Assembly (NCBI RefSeq): GCF_019320115.1
Contig: NC_089584.1
Coordinates: forward strand, 59,907,633 to 59,971,632
Source: Miscanthus floridulus
Taxonomy: Eukaryota > Streptophyta > Magnoliopsida > Poales > Poaceae
Length of the DNA stretch: 64,000 nt
Direction: 5' to 3'
Shown: positions 1 to 11,600 of the stretch, piece after piece
Layout: every line of letters begins with the position of its first letter
Numbering within the stretch: position 1 is the first letter of the stretch
Notes under the pieces: generated by a model
The model's input: the letters and a program-made list of their open reading frames with translations, nothing else
Databases searched by the model: none
What the model was told of the DNA's origin: nothing
Translations under genes and position numbers: made by a program

Positions 1-1919
1 TTTCTTTGAATAGCCCAGCATCAACCATGTTCTGATCTCCTGGGAAAGGATTATCATCAACTTTCATCTTCCGAGGTGTATCGAATTTGAGCCTCCCTTG
101 CTGAATAGCTCTCTATATATGCTGCCTGAAGATTCTACATTCATTAGTGGAATGAGAAGTAGCGTTATGGAATTTGCAGAACTTCTTGTTCTTCAACTGA
201 TCAGGGGGCAACATGACATGACCATCGGGCAACTTGATCTACCCCTTCTTAAGCAAGAAATCGAAGAGCTTGTCTGATTTGGTAACATCAAAGTCATAAC
301 TCTCCTCAACTCCTCTTCCCCAAGGATTTGGCACCATCATAGTCTTCTTGCCCCAATTCCATTCAGCTGCAGCAACCTTTTCTTCTTCATCTTCATAGCC
401 ATCATCGACTGAATATGGATCATAAGCTTCGGCTACTGAGGTACTCTTCTGGAATCGGGTATCTCTACGTATGCTCTAGAATTGGCTATTAAGTGCTACC
501 ACTTGTTGAGCCAATTGACCCAAGTTGTCAAATTCCTGTCCCAACAGTTTCTCTTTCCACATCGGCAGTATTCCTTGGACGGCTAAAGCAACTAACTCAT
601 CATTGGCCAAGCTCAACGAGAAACATAGATTCTTAGTCTCTCGGAATCTCTGAAGAAACTCAGTGCTTGATTCATTAGTCCTCTGTCTCATGGTTGTTAA
701 ATCGGTTATTTTCTTCTCTCTAGTCCCAGTGTAGAAATATGTATGAAACTTCTTCTCTAGGTCAGCCCAATTGGCAATGGAGTTGTCTAGTAGTGATGAA
801 AACCAAGTGAAGGCCGGCCCTGATAGGGACAAGGAGAAGAAATGAACTCGATGGGCATCCTCAACTAATACTTCGCCCAATTGTGTAAGATACCGATTAA
901 CATGTTCTATTGTGCTTGTACCATCTTGACTAGTGAACTTGGCGAATTCTGGGAGCCTATAATTTGTAGGAAGAGTGACCAAATCATACCACTCTGGATA
1001 TGGGCATTTGTACGAAAAGGTCAGCCCTTTTGGCTTTAGGCCAAACTGATTCTTCATCATCTCGGTCACCTTTAGCAGCAACTTGTCAGCTTATGGATTT
1101 GGATTTCTCGGTACTTGCTGACCCATCTATGGATTGAAATCCCGTGTGCCTTGATCCTAGATTTGGCATCATGTGGAGGGTGTTATAATTCATGCCATAA
1201 TGATAGCCTTGTGGAATCTCAATCTGTTGGGTCCTTTGTTGGCTTGCTGCTTGAAGTCTTTGATTATAGACATAAGGATCTATATCTCTACGGATCTTTT
1301 GAACGGATGGTGCTATCTTCTGAGCCGACGATGGTATGTGGCCTGATGTGCCAAAATTGATCATCTGGTTCTGACATTTCCCCGCCGGCTGTTGCACATG
1401 CTGTATTGATGGTCCAGGATTGTACTGTATCTGATTCGTAGTAGCACCTAGAGTTTGTTCAGATGAACCTTGAAGTGCCTGGACTTCACCATTACCAGCT
1501 AGTGCTGCTTCTTGATGGCTGGTGCCGACTTGATTAGTCTCTTGGGTTAATGGATCTAGAATGTTGTAATAAGTCGATCCAACCTGACTAACTAGAATTC
1601 CATGAATCGCCTCTTTCATGGCATTGTGAAATGCGTCAACAAAAGCTTTATTGCGGCTTGATAGGGCATCACAAACAGATTTGTCTATGGCTTCTGCAAA
1701 GAAACGCCTATCTTCAGCTTCAACTGTATCTGTCTATCCATGTAGTAGAACTCTTGGTAGTGGAAATTTTCGAATAACTGTGTTGTCACGTGTTTTGGTG
1801 TAGGACATCAAACACTTCTTCTGAAATTCTTCCATAGCTTTGTTGATGGTATCCCTATCTTCATTAGGTAGGTCTTCATAATGTACCATAAGGATGTCAT
1901 CATTGTCATGAACCGCCAT
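1..1919 (-). pseudogene. Ty3/gypsy gag of element A (decayed, runs off the left edge)
   Basis: On the minus strand the frame opens with a Met at 1919 (M-A-V-H-D-N-D-D), just inside the primer site. It continues, with stops at 1734-1736 and near 1084 and 480, through a capsid-like domain at 476-1081 that shows the gypsy gag signatures GPAFTWF and FLQRFRETKNLC. A zinc-binding motif CKFHNATSHSTNEC (C-X2-H-X4-H-X4-C) lies at 137-178. The middle part (1086-1619) is Gln/Ser rich and low in complexity. Gag forms the virus-like particle that packages element RNA in the cytoplasm. The CHHC knuckle in place of CCHC is seen in some plant gypsy lineages. Protease and polymerase would lie left of the window. 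The in-frame stops mean no full protein is made. Confidence 0.85.
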
Positions 1920-1932
1920 GATGATTGTGGTG

Positions 1933-1950
1933 TCCCACCGGGCATGCCAG
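1933..1950 (-). other. Primer binding site of element A
   Basis: Read on the minus strand this is TGGCATGCCCGGTGGGAC. It lies a few bases after the LTR end and just before the gag start. The motif closely resembles the primer site found next to the 5' LTR of many grass gypsy elements. The priming tRNA is not assigned here. Confidence 0.6.
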
Positions 1951-2480
1951 AAATGTGTGTCGACACAGAATTTCATCCTGTGCCGAGGACACACGCAGCA
2001 AGCCAGAAGGGTCCGCTCGATGGAGAAGATCCACCTAGCTTCAGCGCAGGGGTGGTCAATCCTACACAATCCTCTCCAGGCATGCCAGTCAATTTGACCC
2101 TGCAATTGACAAGGAGAGAAAGTTCATCAGTAGTTAAGGGCGGAACTTGCCAGTATTGCCAGACAGTTCTGAAAGTATGACTATGAGAGCCGATATGGAA
2201 GGAAATCGGCTAAATAGCCGATCCCAGTATATTCATGAGAATAAGTCAGTTAGAGCTCATGGGGTCATGTGAAGAAGAATCGGTTATCATTCAGAATAAA
2301 TATCATTTAAGCAAACATTAATCAATGGCAATAAGATATCGATGATGATTGGTTTATATTGAGCCAATGATTACAAGTAACCGAACTCCTATTTATGTAA
2401 AGAAATAGTTCAACACCGCTCAACCATCTAATAAAGATAAATCTAATGAACATGTTAGATCTCATCTATCGCCATGACCA

Positions 2481-3324
2481 GTGGGGCATGAGGCAGAATC
2501 ATGCAGGCCATAGAAATAATAATAGACTCGACGACCCTAACTCTTTACTAATATCAGTGGGGCATGAGCCAGAATCATGCTGGCCATAGCACGATAACAA
2601 GATCATGAGGCTGACACATCTTTCAACTTATCTCTACTTCAATGATCTCCTGATGTGAACTATTTGTGAAAGTATTCGATATCGGCTAAACAGCCGATTC
2701 AGGCATAGCGCACAGTTAAGGTCATGCCTTCTCAGGAATGGATCTACCAACTAACAATCCCCACTCCATGGTGCCAATAGTGGGGTGAGAGGCAGAATCC
2801 CACAGGCCATGATGACGGGCCATGGAATGGTTCTCGCTAACCAATAGATCTACTCAAGATCGAACATGCCTTAACCGCACGCTATGCACAAATAAGATTG
2901 ATATAAAACAACCAATAAAAACATAACTCATCGTTTAAGATGTAGATTAGATCAGTTTAAGATTAGCAAACGATGGGTTAAATAAGATATAAGGCCGATC
3001 CAGATCAATCTCAATCGGGCAGAGTGATATTGCTGTAATTAGATAAACAATGAAAGCAATAAGCAATATTGGTAACTTAATGAATCTACCAAAGACTGCC
3101 ATTCAAAGGTAGAGCCGATAACTTGACCTTGATCTAATTTCAGCAGTGGGGTGTGAGGCAGAATTACACAGGACATACTTGAATTAGGCAAGAGTCGATA
3201 ACTAGCTTATACCAGAGCCGCAGTGGGGGTCGACCGGATCGATGCAGCCATATGAACTGTTCGGTATAAACCATGATGGTACTTACAACAAGCAGTGGAG
3301 GTTGACCGGATCGATGCAGCCGTA
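2481..3324. repeat. Six diverged copies of a ~32-bp motif in the LTR of element A
   Basis: Copies begin at 2481, 2557, 2780, 3146, 3223 and 3295. Each starts GTGGGG or GTGGAG and ends in a GCAGGCCATA-like block, with a variable centre. The first four contain GAGGCAGAAT or a one-base variant; the last two have GACCGGATCGATGCAGCC. Spacing is irregular (70 to 370 bases), so this is an interspersed motif and not a simple tandem array. All copies lie downstream of the TATA box, in the transcribed part of the LTR. Confidence 0.7.
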
Positions 3325-3444
3325 CTTGCTGAAGAACTCATCGAGATCTACTCTACTCCTACTCCTAAGGGGTGGCCAGAGACGAAAAAAGTAATTAACT
3401 TGCATTTGATTGATTGGTTGTTTCTTACAATAGCTAGGGTTTGG

Positions 3445-3452
3445 TATTTATA
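3445..3452 (-). promoter_or_regulatory. TATA box in the LTR of element A
   Basis: TATAAATA on the minus strand, about 300 bases into the LTR. This is the expected U3/R position for an LTR promoter driving transcription leftwards toward gag. It is the best TATA match in this LTR. Confidence 0.5.
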
Positions 3453-3746
3453 CCTAGAGTCTAGACATGAATCCTACTCGAGCACGACTTGTTACAATTT
3501 TTGGTATGAAAGAAATATTCCTATCTTAAGATAACTTAGACTCTAATCTTTCCCCTTTTGTAGAGTCTGATATGTATCCTTTTGATGCCAGTCATATCCC
3601 ATCATCGTCATCTGCTGACGCCATTTGGAAAGAATCGATCCAGTGTCACATTTGATCCAGCAGATATCAACCATCGACTCATTGATTGGCATAATTCTAG
3701 AAGCCTACGAGTTCTCGCGCTCTTCTCCCAAATTTTGGTGTAAACA

Positions 3747-4541
3747 CATACACCCACATATTTATGCTATTCCTACACTGGGGATACGCAACCACATATG
3801 CTTTCCATTCATTATTGCTCTATGAGAATCAAAGTTACCTCTCTAGCTATCTTACATCAAAAAGAGAGGCATGGGCTAAAAAAAAGAGTGAGAAAGAATA
3901 AAAGAGCAAAAAGATCTAGTGTTAAAAAAAAGATAGAGTGAGAAAAAAGAAAGTAGTCTTACCCTCTCAAAAAGAAGCTAGAGAAGGGAAACTTCTCAAA
4001 GGAGTACCACTTCCACCAAATATGCCACACACATGTACATCTTGATCAATTTCAATGATTTGTTGCTCCTTGTGATCCAAGTTTTTGACTTAACAATATA
4101 TTCAATTCAAGTAAGCTATGCTTTTACCCCCTACCTTGAGCTCCACATAAGCTTTAGGATAGAAATTGAGGCTAAAATTTATGGCCTTGGTGACGATTTT
4201 AAACACCATTGAGTGTACCATCTGAGGAACTTAGGCAAGATTTCTTTTCTAATCTATTGAAAACCTCTAGGAAGTTTGTGCTAAACTAAAGTAGGCAAAA
4301 AGTATCTATCTAGCCACACATTCTTGCAATTGCTTGTGTCAAGGTGAAAGCTATAAGTCCAACATCGCTAAGACTGATGGTGAAATTTCTAAGTACTAAC
4401 ATGTTCAACTCAAGAGATAGTATTTGTTTGTATACAAGTCTTTACAGGGCATTACATAGTATGCAACTCTTGATCCAACACCTATTCCATGCTAAACCCG
4501 CATCTTTGCTGAGGAAAGCAAAGGGGTAGCTAGGGGGAGCT
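3747..4541 (+). mobile_element. 3' non-coding region of Athila-type element H0, ending in a polypurine tract
   Basis: It resembles the segment before the LTR at 22217 in order and content: a hairpin motif (3769-3786), a CATGGGCTA block, a long purine-rich tract (3855-3985), then GCATGGTAC-like spacer and a closing tract 'gctagggggagct' that primes plus-strand DNA before the LTR at 4542. No coding sequence is visible. The left edge is cut by insertion of element A at 3746/3747. Confidence 0.7.
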
Positions 4542-6099
4542 TGTTGACAATCACTAACACCTATTTTGACCATCAACATTCCACCCAAAAGCATGACAAA
4601 GTAATGTAAATCATCATCACATGTGTAGAATTTTGTTTAAATTTCACCTAGTTCCACTTGTGCTTGTAGAATTATTTGTATGTAGGAAATATGGCAAAAA
4701 TAGGCCAAAATGGTGGCAAACTTGGACACATGGAGCAAGTGGACATGACAGGAGGTCGAGGGCCCACTTGGCAGCGCTGCTTGGCCCCACATGGGCACCG
4801 TTCGGCCCCCTAAGTGGCCCTTCCACGTCACTGATTTGTGGGTGCTGGTCCAGAGCCAACCATAAGCTTCCATTCAAGGCGGTTTGATCAATGGACAAGA
4901 TTTGTACATGTTGGATCTATGGGCCCATTTCTATAGACTTGGGAGCCTCCACCGACTTACCAACTGCCATACTTACCAAATTTCACCATGTGCTGGCTTC
5001 ACAACTGACTTGGAAGAGCAACCAACACCCTTGGATGCAAAGGTGGTGCATCCAAGGGCTGGTCGGCACCACTATGCCACCGCCCGGTGCCCCCTGTGGC
5101 CACCGACCTCCCTACTACCTACAAGTACCCCCATGCCTCTCTACACTATAAAGAGAGGGTGTGGAGTTCGGTGGAAATATGCCCCATTAAATTCCAAGCT
5201 CTCCAAGTTTCTCTTAGCTTTCTAGATTAGCATTAGCTATAGAGTAGTAGTCTAGTAGTGGAGTAGAGCAAGAGCGGAGCTTCTCTTGGAGTCCAAAAGA
5301 GTCTCTTAGGTTTGGTATAGCTCCTTTGTAATTCTTTCATTTCAGCATTTACTTTATTTAGTATTTATTTTAAGTACTTTATTCTAGTATTATTAATTTG
5401 ATTTACTTAAGTACTTAGTCATTAGTGTTCATCATTAGTGAGCTTAGGTGCTTATTGTTTGGCATTAGTAGCATAGGTTATCTCTTAATTAGTAGCTATT
5501 CGTTATTACTGGTTCCACTGTCTGGTTAGGGTACTTTGATCTCATTTCATCAGAGCTCAGATCGAAGTAGTAATCCTATAGATTAAGCGTGGTGCTTAGG
5601 CTATAGTTTACCTGTGGATACGGCTAGGCCTTCGGATAGATTGTGGTAGGTGGCAAGTGGTGACTGCCTTATCCATCCTCTGTATACCACCATGATAGGT
5701 CTAGTTATTAAATCATAGGGCTCATGGCAGACCTTGTCTATTTAACTCTCCTAGTTGGTCGGTGGGCTATGCCCCAACATACTATCACATTTCTCCTAGT
5801 CATTTGTTTACTCTAGTTACTAGAAAGATAAATTGCTCGCTCTCCCCCATAGCTATCTCTAGTGTAGCTTGTATTTAGTTGTTAGTTTAGGTAGTTCACA
5901 TTCACCCTTCACTATCGTTCACCTACCTAGGATCAACTTAGGCCTTCCTTAGTAACCTCTAGCCCAAAGATAAATTCTAGCCTTTTGCCTTCATGTGGGA
6001 TAAATATAAGTTCGACACTTGATACTCACCGAGCAAAGTGCTACGCGATAGTTCTATGCGCTTACGGAATCCTCCAATAGTCATTAAGAAATATCAACA
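4542..6099 (+). mobile_element. 3' LTR of Athila-type element H0
   Basis: Starts TGTTGACAATCACTAACACC directly after a polypurine tract and ends ...AAATATCAACA, giving the TGTTG...CAACA ends usual for this group; length is 1558 bp. The same LTR family recurs at 25469-29703 after removing a later insertion: both share the 'TTTAAATTTCAC' start block and the 'GATAGATTGTGGTAGGTGGCA' region near the end. The small open frames inside it (for example 4621-4887 and 4884-5225) are short, overlapping and without family features, so I do not call them genes. Confidence 0.75.
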
Positions 6100-8662
6100 G
6101 TTCACAAATGGGTTGGGTTTGTAGTATCACCTTGCACTAGTCTTTGTTGCAAATATCAAAATCATGAATCAAGACTCTTTGAGAAAGTGCATCCAAGAAG
6201 AAGGAATTCAAGTCAAGAACAAGGTAAAATGTGTAATTCAAGAGTTAGGCTATTCGAGCATGGAAAGCTTAGAAGAAAATGTGATGATCCATTCAAAGTC
6301 ATCATCACATAATGGAGCCATCACTCTGCAAAGTGACAAAGGTAATATCTCTAAGGTATGTGGTTAATGCTTAAAAGATTATCTTTGACCCAATAAGCAT
6401 GAAAATGAAAAATTGATATGGTTGAACTTGTTTAGTTTTGCTAACACAATGGTGAAGCTTAGCTTTTCAATCATGTTTTTGTTTCTGTTCATAATCATAG
6501 TCAACTCTTTTAAATTCTTGTTACCTTGAGCCATAGAATCAACTCAAATTCTTGTACACATGTTCTTCTATCTTGTCTTAACTTGATCTAACATAGGAAG
6601 AGTGGAGTTTGAGATGTTAAAATTGAATGATCTTGCTCTGTCTTTACATCCTCATCTCTAGAATAAATGTTTACTTAGGAAACCTCTTCTTATGCAACCT
6701 CTTGTCATGTTGAGTTTTATTAAATTTTGTGTGACCTCATGAACTAGTGGGACTTGAAAGATATGATCTATCTCCTTCACATTTATCTTTGGTTGCTAGC
6801 CTTCCATCATGTATGGTAGTGCTGAATTTCTCTTTGAATTCATGCATTCCTTTTGTTAGACATTCCTCCACCAAACCAAACCCATATTCTTGACACTTAT
6901 CCTATCCACCAATATGGTCTCCCAAAATAAATACCCCTTTTTTGCCTTTTTATAAAGAGAGACATGGTGCTATAAAAAAGTTGGACACATGAAGGTCCAA
7001 GTAAAACAAACAAACAAAAAAAATATGGGCACATGAAGGTCCAAGTATATTGAAAGTATATTATATATATATAAATAGCTCAATGACCTCAAATGTTATC
7101 TTGTGGGGGTCAATCATAAGGGGATCCACTTACCACATTGCTTTGGCATGATGAATTGCACATATCACATACTATTCAATGTGAGTTTATTTCCTCCTTT
7201 TCCATCATATATCTTTTCTTCCAATGATTAGCTCGAGAAGTTTCACAACCTTCACTAGGAACATTATTTAACTCAACAATATACATGACATAGGTCTATT
7301 TCTCCTTCACCTTGATCTCCCCTTTGGCATGATAAATGTTTAGGCACTTTTGTTTCAATTCCAATCATGCTATGCGCCCCTGTTTGCTTTTCAATAAGAG
7401 GATTAAAGTTTTGGTTCCCTAGTACATTGTACTAGTTGAACCCTATTGCTTTTCACTCTATGTGTCTCTGAATAAGCATAGATGCCGAAGGAATAGGTGT
7501 CGGGTTGGGCAACCCAACCCCACTTAAGCAACGTCTCCTCTGATGAAAACACTGAGACTACACACAGAAGCACTCCACACATCAACATCAACTCTCTGGA
7601 CTTCATCTCAATATGAGGCGCTAGTTTGTATCTCGATACCCCTCTCCTACATTTATCTCCCTAAAAATGAATGCTTAAAAAAATTCAATTCTTTCATGTT
7701 ATTAAAACTTGATGAACTCTAAAACATGACCCCAAGATTTGATCATGACTTATGTTATGAGATTGGCTTTCATAATCTTTATCCCTGTCTTTCACTTAAT
7801 GCTTGTGGGAACCTTACTCAATTAGGATAACATTACCTAAGTTGTTGTGAAGTGTGATATAGTGATGACAAGACAATTCCTTCTTTCTAATCAACTATTT
7901 TGGAGACTTTTGTTTTGAACAAATCTAAAACCATGGCTTCATAACTCCTCTATGGTATAAATGTCCTACCAGAGCCATATGCAATATCTTTATAAACCAC
8001 ACTTTCTTGCTACTTAGATTTTGTTTTAAGTTTTGTCAAATCGTGTGACCCTAGTGAGTGATGCCCCATGCTTACATGATCAATATTACATACACTCCAC
8101 CCGTATATGGTATACTCGTACACTAAGAGTAAGCAGAAACGTGTTTTCCACACTTATGATATGCTCTTACACTGAGAGCTAGCACATATATGCCTTTTTA
8201 CATCTCCACAAACATTCTTTTCCACAAAATAAAGACTCCGTGTATTCAAGATCTCTCTCCATTCTCCATTCAAGTTTGAAAAAGGGACATGGGCTATATG
8301 TTATGAAAAAAGAGAGTTAAAAAAAGAGAGCTAGAAAAGATGATGAAGAGAGAGAGAGAGAGAGAGAGAGATGAATGAAAAAATGTTGAGCAAAAAAAAA
8401 GAGGATGAGCATCAAAGATAGCCCATGATCTCAAGCATCTAGACTTGGAGAGAGAGTCTTATTAAGGAGTCAACCTTCCACTCACATCCACACATTTGAG
8501 CTCTTGATCATAGTTTGTATGTTGTTTTCCTCCATGGATCCATGCTTTGACTTTACAATATAAACATTCTAAGTATGCCATTCAAGTTCTCCTACCCAAA
8601 ACTCCACATAAGCCATAGTTGTAGGGCCTTGAGGCAAAGAAAGGTCTTAGTAAGGACACATA
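6100..8662 (+). mobile_element. 3' non-coding region of Athila-type element H1 (left part)
   Basis: AT-rich sequence with no long coding frame. The right half shows the Athila-type signature: two hairpin motifs (8114-8130 and 8163-8179), a CATGGGCTA block near 8290, a purine tract with an (AG)n run (8347-8371) and a spacer. It is cut at 8662 by a solo LTR and resumes at 13228. The left half (6100-8040) includes a 67-codon frame at 6164-6367 (begins MNQDSLRKC) with no recognisable domain, a 19-bp direct repeat (ACATGAAGGTCCAAGT core at 6985 and 7026), and a short antisense frame at 7403-7606. I assign no function to these. Confidence 0.6.
8347..8371. repeat. (AG)n microsatellite
   Basis: Twelve uninterrupted AG units inside the purine-rich tract of H1. 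The same place in the other Athila-type copies is purine-rich but not a perfect dinucleotide run. Confidence 0.9.
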
Positions 8663-11600
8663 TGTGGTAGAACCGCCTAATCTAATGCCTCCTAGGAGTA
8701 CTTATCTTCTATTAGATACTAAGTACTCAAGAGAGGACACTAAACTACGTAGTTCCATCGAGCACACCCCAAGGGAGAACTTGAAAATCCACATTTTTGC
8801 ATCAGGATCATAAATGAGAGAATGCAACTTACAACATTCTTAAGTCATTTCTTACATCACTTTATTACAGTAATAGAATATTACCTCAATTGATTATAAC
8901 AGTGGAATATAACAATGTTATCAGAGTTATAGATGAAGCAAAAATTAATTTAATGACATGGTGGAGCATTAACATAGTGGACATTTATATACAAGAGATG
9001 CTAGTAGATTTTACATCTTTTCTTATAAAAACCTTTAGTGAGGGTTATAAATAAACACTATGGTCGTAACATAAAGGAATCCTCTCTGAGCCCACCAGGA
9101 GGTTTCCACATATAAGAGTCAGCCTAAGTATCCTCTGATCACCTGCAACAGGGGGAATAAAACCCTGAGTACTCGATTGTACTCAGCAAGACTTACCCGA
9201 TAGGAGGAAAATAAAAGACTCCAAGGATATGCAAGGCTTATTTGGCTTGTGGGTTATTGCATCTGCAGAAGCATTGCTAAACGTGTGTTCTTATATTCAA
9301 TTTTATTAGCAGTCATCATTAGTTCATTAACTAACCATTCTATGTAAGAACCTATGCTACTTTTCAAGCAGGTGGTAACCAATCAGGACCATTTTATCAC
9401 CTTTCAAGTTTCAGTTCTTACTATGGTGCTAGACCATAGTCGAGTCATACCGTCTCATAGAAATGACGATTTGTGAATTAATGTATCCTAGCTAGGTACC
9501 CCGAAACACATGCCCTGTTTGTACCCTAGGCACAAACAAGACCTACCCATTCCACTCCTATCAAGGGGTCTAGGTCCCTATCCAAACATGGACTCCAAGC
9601 CCCCACACTTGAGACTTGGTCTCAGTATGGTGCTTAGACCTCCACCTTTCTCTTCCTCCAATAAGCAAGTATGTGCTTAGGATAATAAGTCTGTGACCTG
9701 ACTACCATCCACAACAATAGACGGTCAATCAACATAGGCGGAACAGTTGCAATCCAAGCCTCGCTCGAATGCCTAACCAAGTCCAGATCCAAAGTACCAT
9801 TCTGCCCAGTCTCCAATTATCATTCATATATATTCCATATGATAGTAATGTAATAACAACAATAATATCTTGCCTATCTCTCGTGAGTGACAAGTAATCA
9901 CTTGACTTCTATCGGGTCCTATAGCAGAGCAATATACATGATCCTGACATACTAGTAGGACTCATAGGATAAGGATATATATGCAAGTGGTTTAATTCAA
10001 CTCCTTAAAACTTAATGCACAAGCATAAAGTAAAGTGCAGAATAATAGGGGTTATGCATCGGGGCTTGCCAGGGTAAGATATAACCAAAAGTTAGCATTC
10101 CATCATGGTGACATGATCATCAAGGCACCATCCTTTCTGCTACTCCGATCATGTCCACGATCCATCATTGTTCCTATTATGATACACGTGGATGCAACGC
10201 AGAGGCGTAAATAATCAACGACAACCGAAACTCTTAGAAATATGATTACGCCTCGTAGGCTAACGAGATAGCTCTAATAACTAATGTGCTAGGCTATGTA
10301 TCCATATTGTCGAATAAGGCATTGTTTCCTCAAAAATGTTCTAGTTTTAAAATCCCAAGGTGTTTTGGTATTTTATTGATTAAATATATATTTTCAAACT
10401 AGGGCTCATTTAGCTACCTTAGCAAACTAATTATTATGGAGCTATAAAAATTATAGTGAGCACCTAATAATCTTAGGAATTTACTATGAAAGTTTCAGAA
10501 TTAACACTTGCACTAATTAATCATAAAAATTCCTACAAGTTTATATTTTAACAACATTACACATCTCAATTTAATTAGATAACTCCTGAAAATACTATGA
10601 AACTATGTGAACAAGACATATTGGCAGATGCATCAGGATTTTAGGAACCTAACAAAATTCGTTTCATAATTTTTGGTCAACTACACAAATTTATATGGAA
10701 TTTACGAGTTTGCCTTAGAAACTAAATTAAAAATGTTTTAGAAAAAGGGAGAACCAGCGACCACAATTCAGCCCAGCAGCCCACGCAGGGGCGTGATCGC
10801 GCATTAGCAGGCCGACCCAACTGGCCCGCTATGCGAGCGCGTCTGCGCATTTTGTAAAAGAGTCCCTAGCATTTTGTGATTTTGAGCACTATTGCACTAG
10901 AGAGCAGTTTTACATCAAGCACCCCTAGAAACCCTACCTTCTAACTGAGTCAGTCCTCGATGCCCTGTGCACGATGGCGTGGCTGCGACTAACATAGCAC
11001 GGCCACGCCGGCCTACCGAGGGCCAAAAATATGCGTCCATTGGGCCAACGTCGACCCATGGACCAACACGCAATGGTGGGTGGTGGCGGAAGGTCCAATG
11101 GTGTACTACCCAACCCTAGCCTCAAAGACGGTGGATTCATACGGTGGCGCGAGCATTCCAGCAAGCCTACGTCCTCACAGAAAGGTAGAGATGGTGGGGA
11201 AGCATCAGTAGCTCACCATGGTGCACGCTATAGTGACGGTTGAAGGAAGGGAGGGCCGAGGAGGTCTGGCCACGTGCGCTCGGGCACAGCGGCAACACCC
11301 CGAGCTAGACACCGATGCGTCACCCCATCGCCGATGAGTTCCCTAGGTAAAATAGCGTGAGCACCGGACATAGGAAGTCAAGACAAGTTTGAGGGTACGA
11401 GCCGTTGAACTGCTACCAATCCTACGGGCCTTACCTCCCAACCTACCGACTCAGCGGCGCACCTGACCTACGGCGAGCAAAACACCAAATTACCAGTTGG
11501 TAGTGATTGACCAGGCTTGAGGAGAACAGGGTGCCTAGCTGACTACCTATACCACCCACTAATGCAGGGAATTGCGCTACGAAGCCCGAGCTGGTGATTA

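Larger units (their letters stand above)
1954..3746 (-). mobile_element. 5' LTR of gypsy element A
   Basis: The minus-strand LTR starts TGTTTACACC (3746) and ends ...GACACACA (1954), followed by the primer site and gag. The left edge is set by the primer site. The right edge is set because the flank from 3747 aligns with the Athila-type 3' region seen again near 21250, so A interrupts that host element. It holds a TATA box (3445-3452) and a six-copy repeat. A 12-bp palindrome sits at its 3' terminus (1956-1967). Length is about 1.8 kb. The matching 3' LTR lies left of the window. Confidence 0.7.

Noticed and set aside
1734..2105. 123-codon minus frame read as one protein
   Set aside because: Its first 60 codons lie in the LTR and primer site; only the part from the Met at 1919 belongs to gag.
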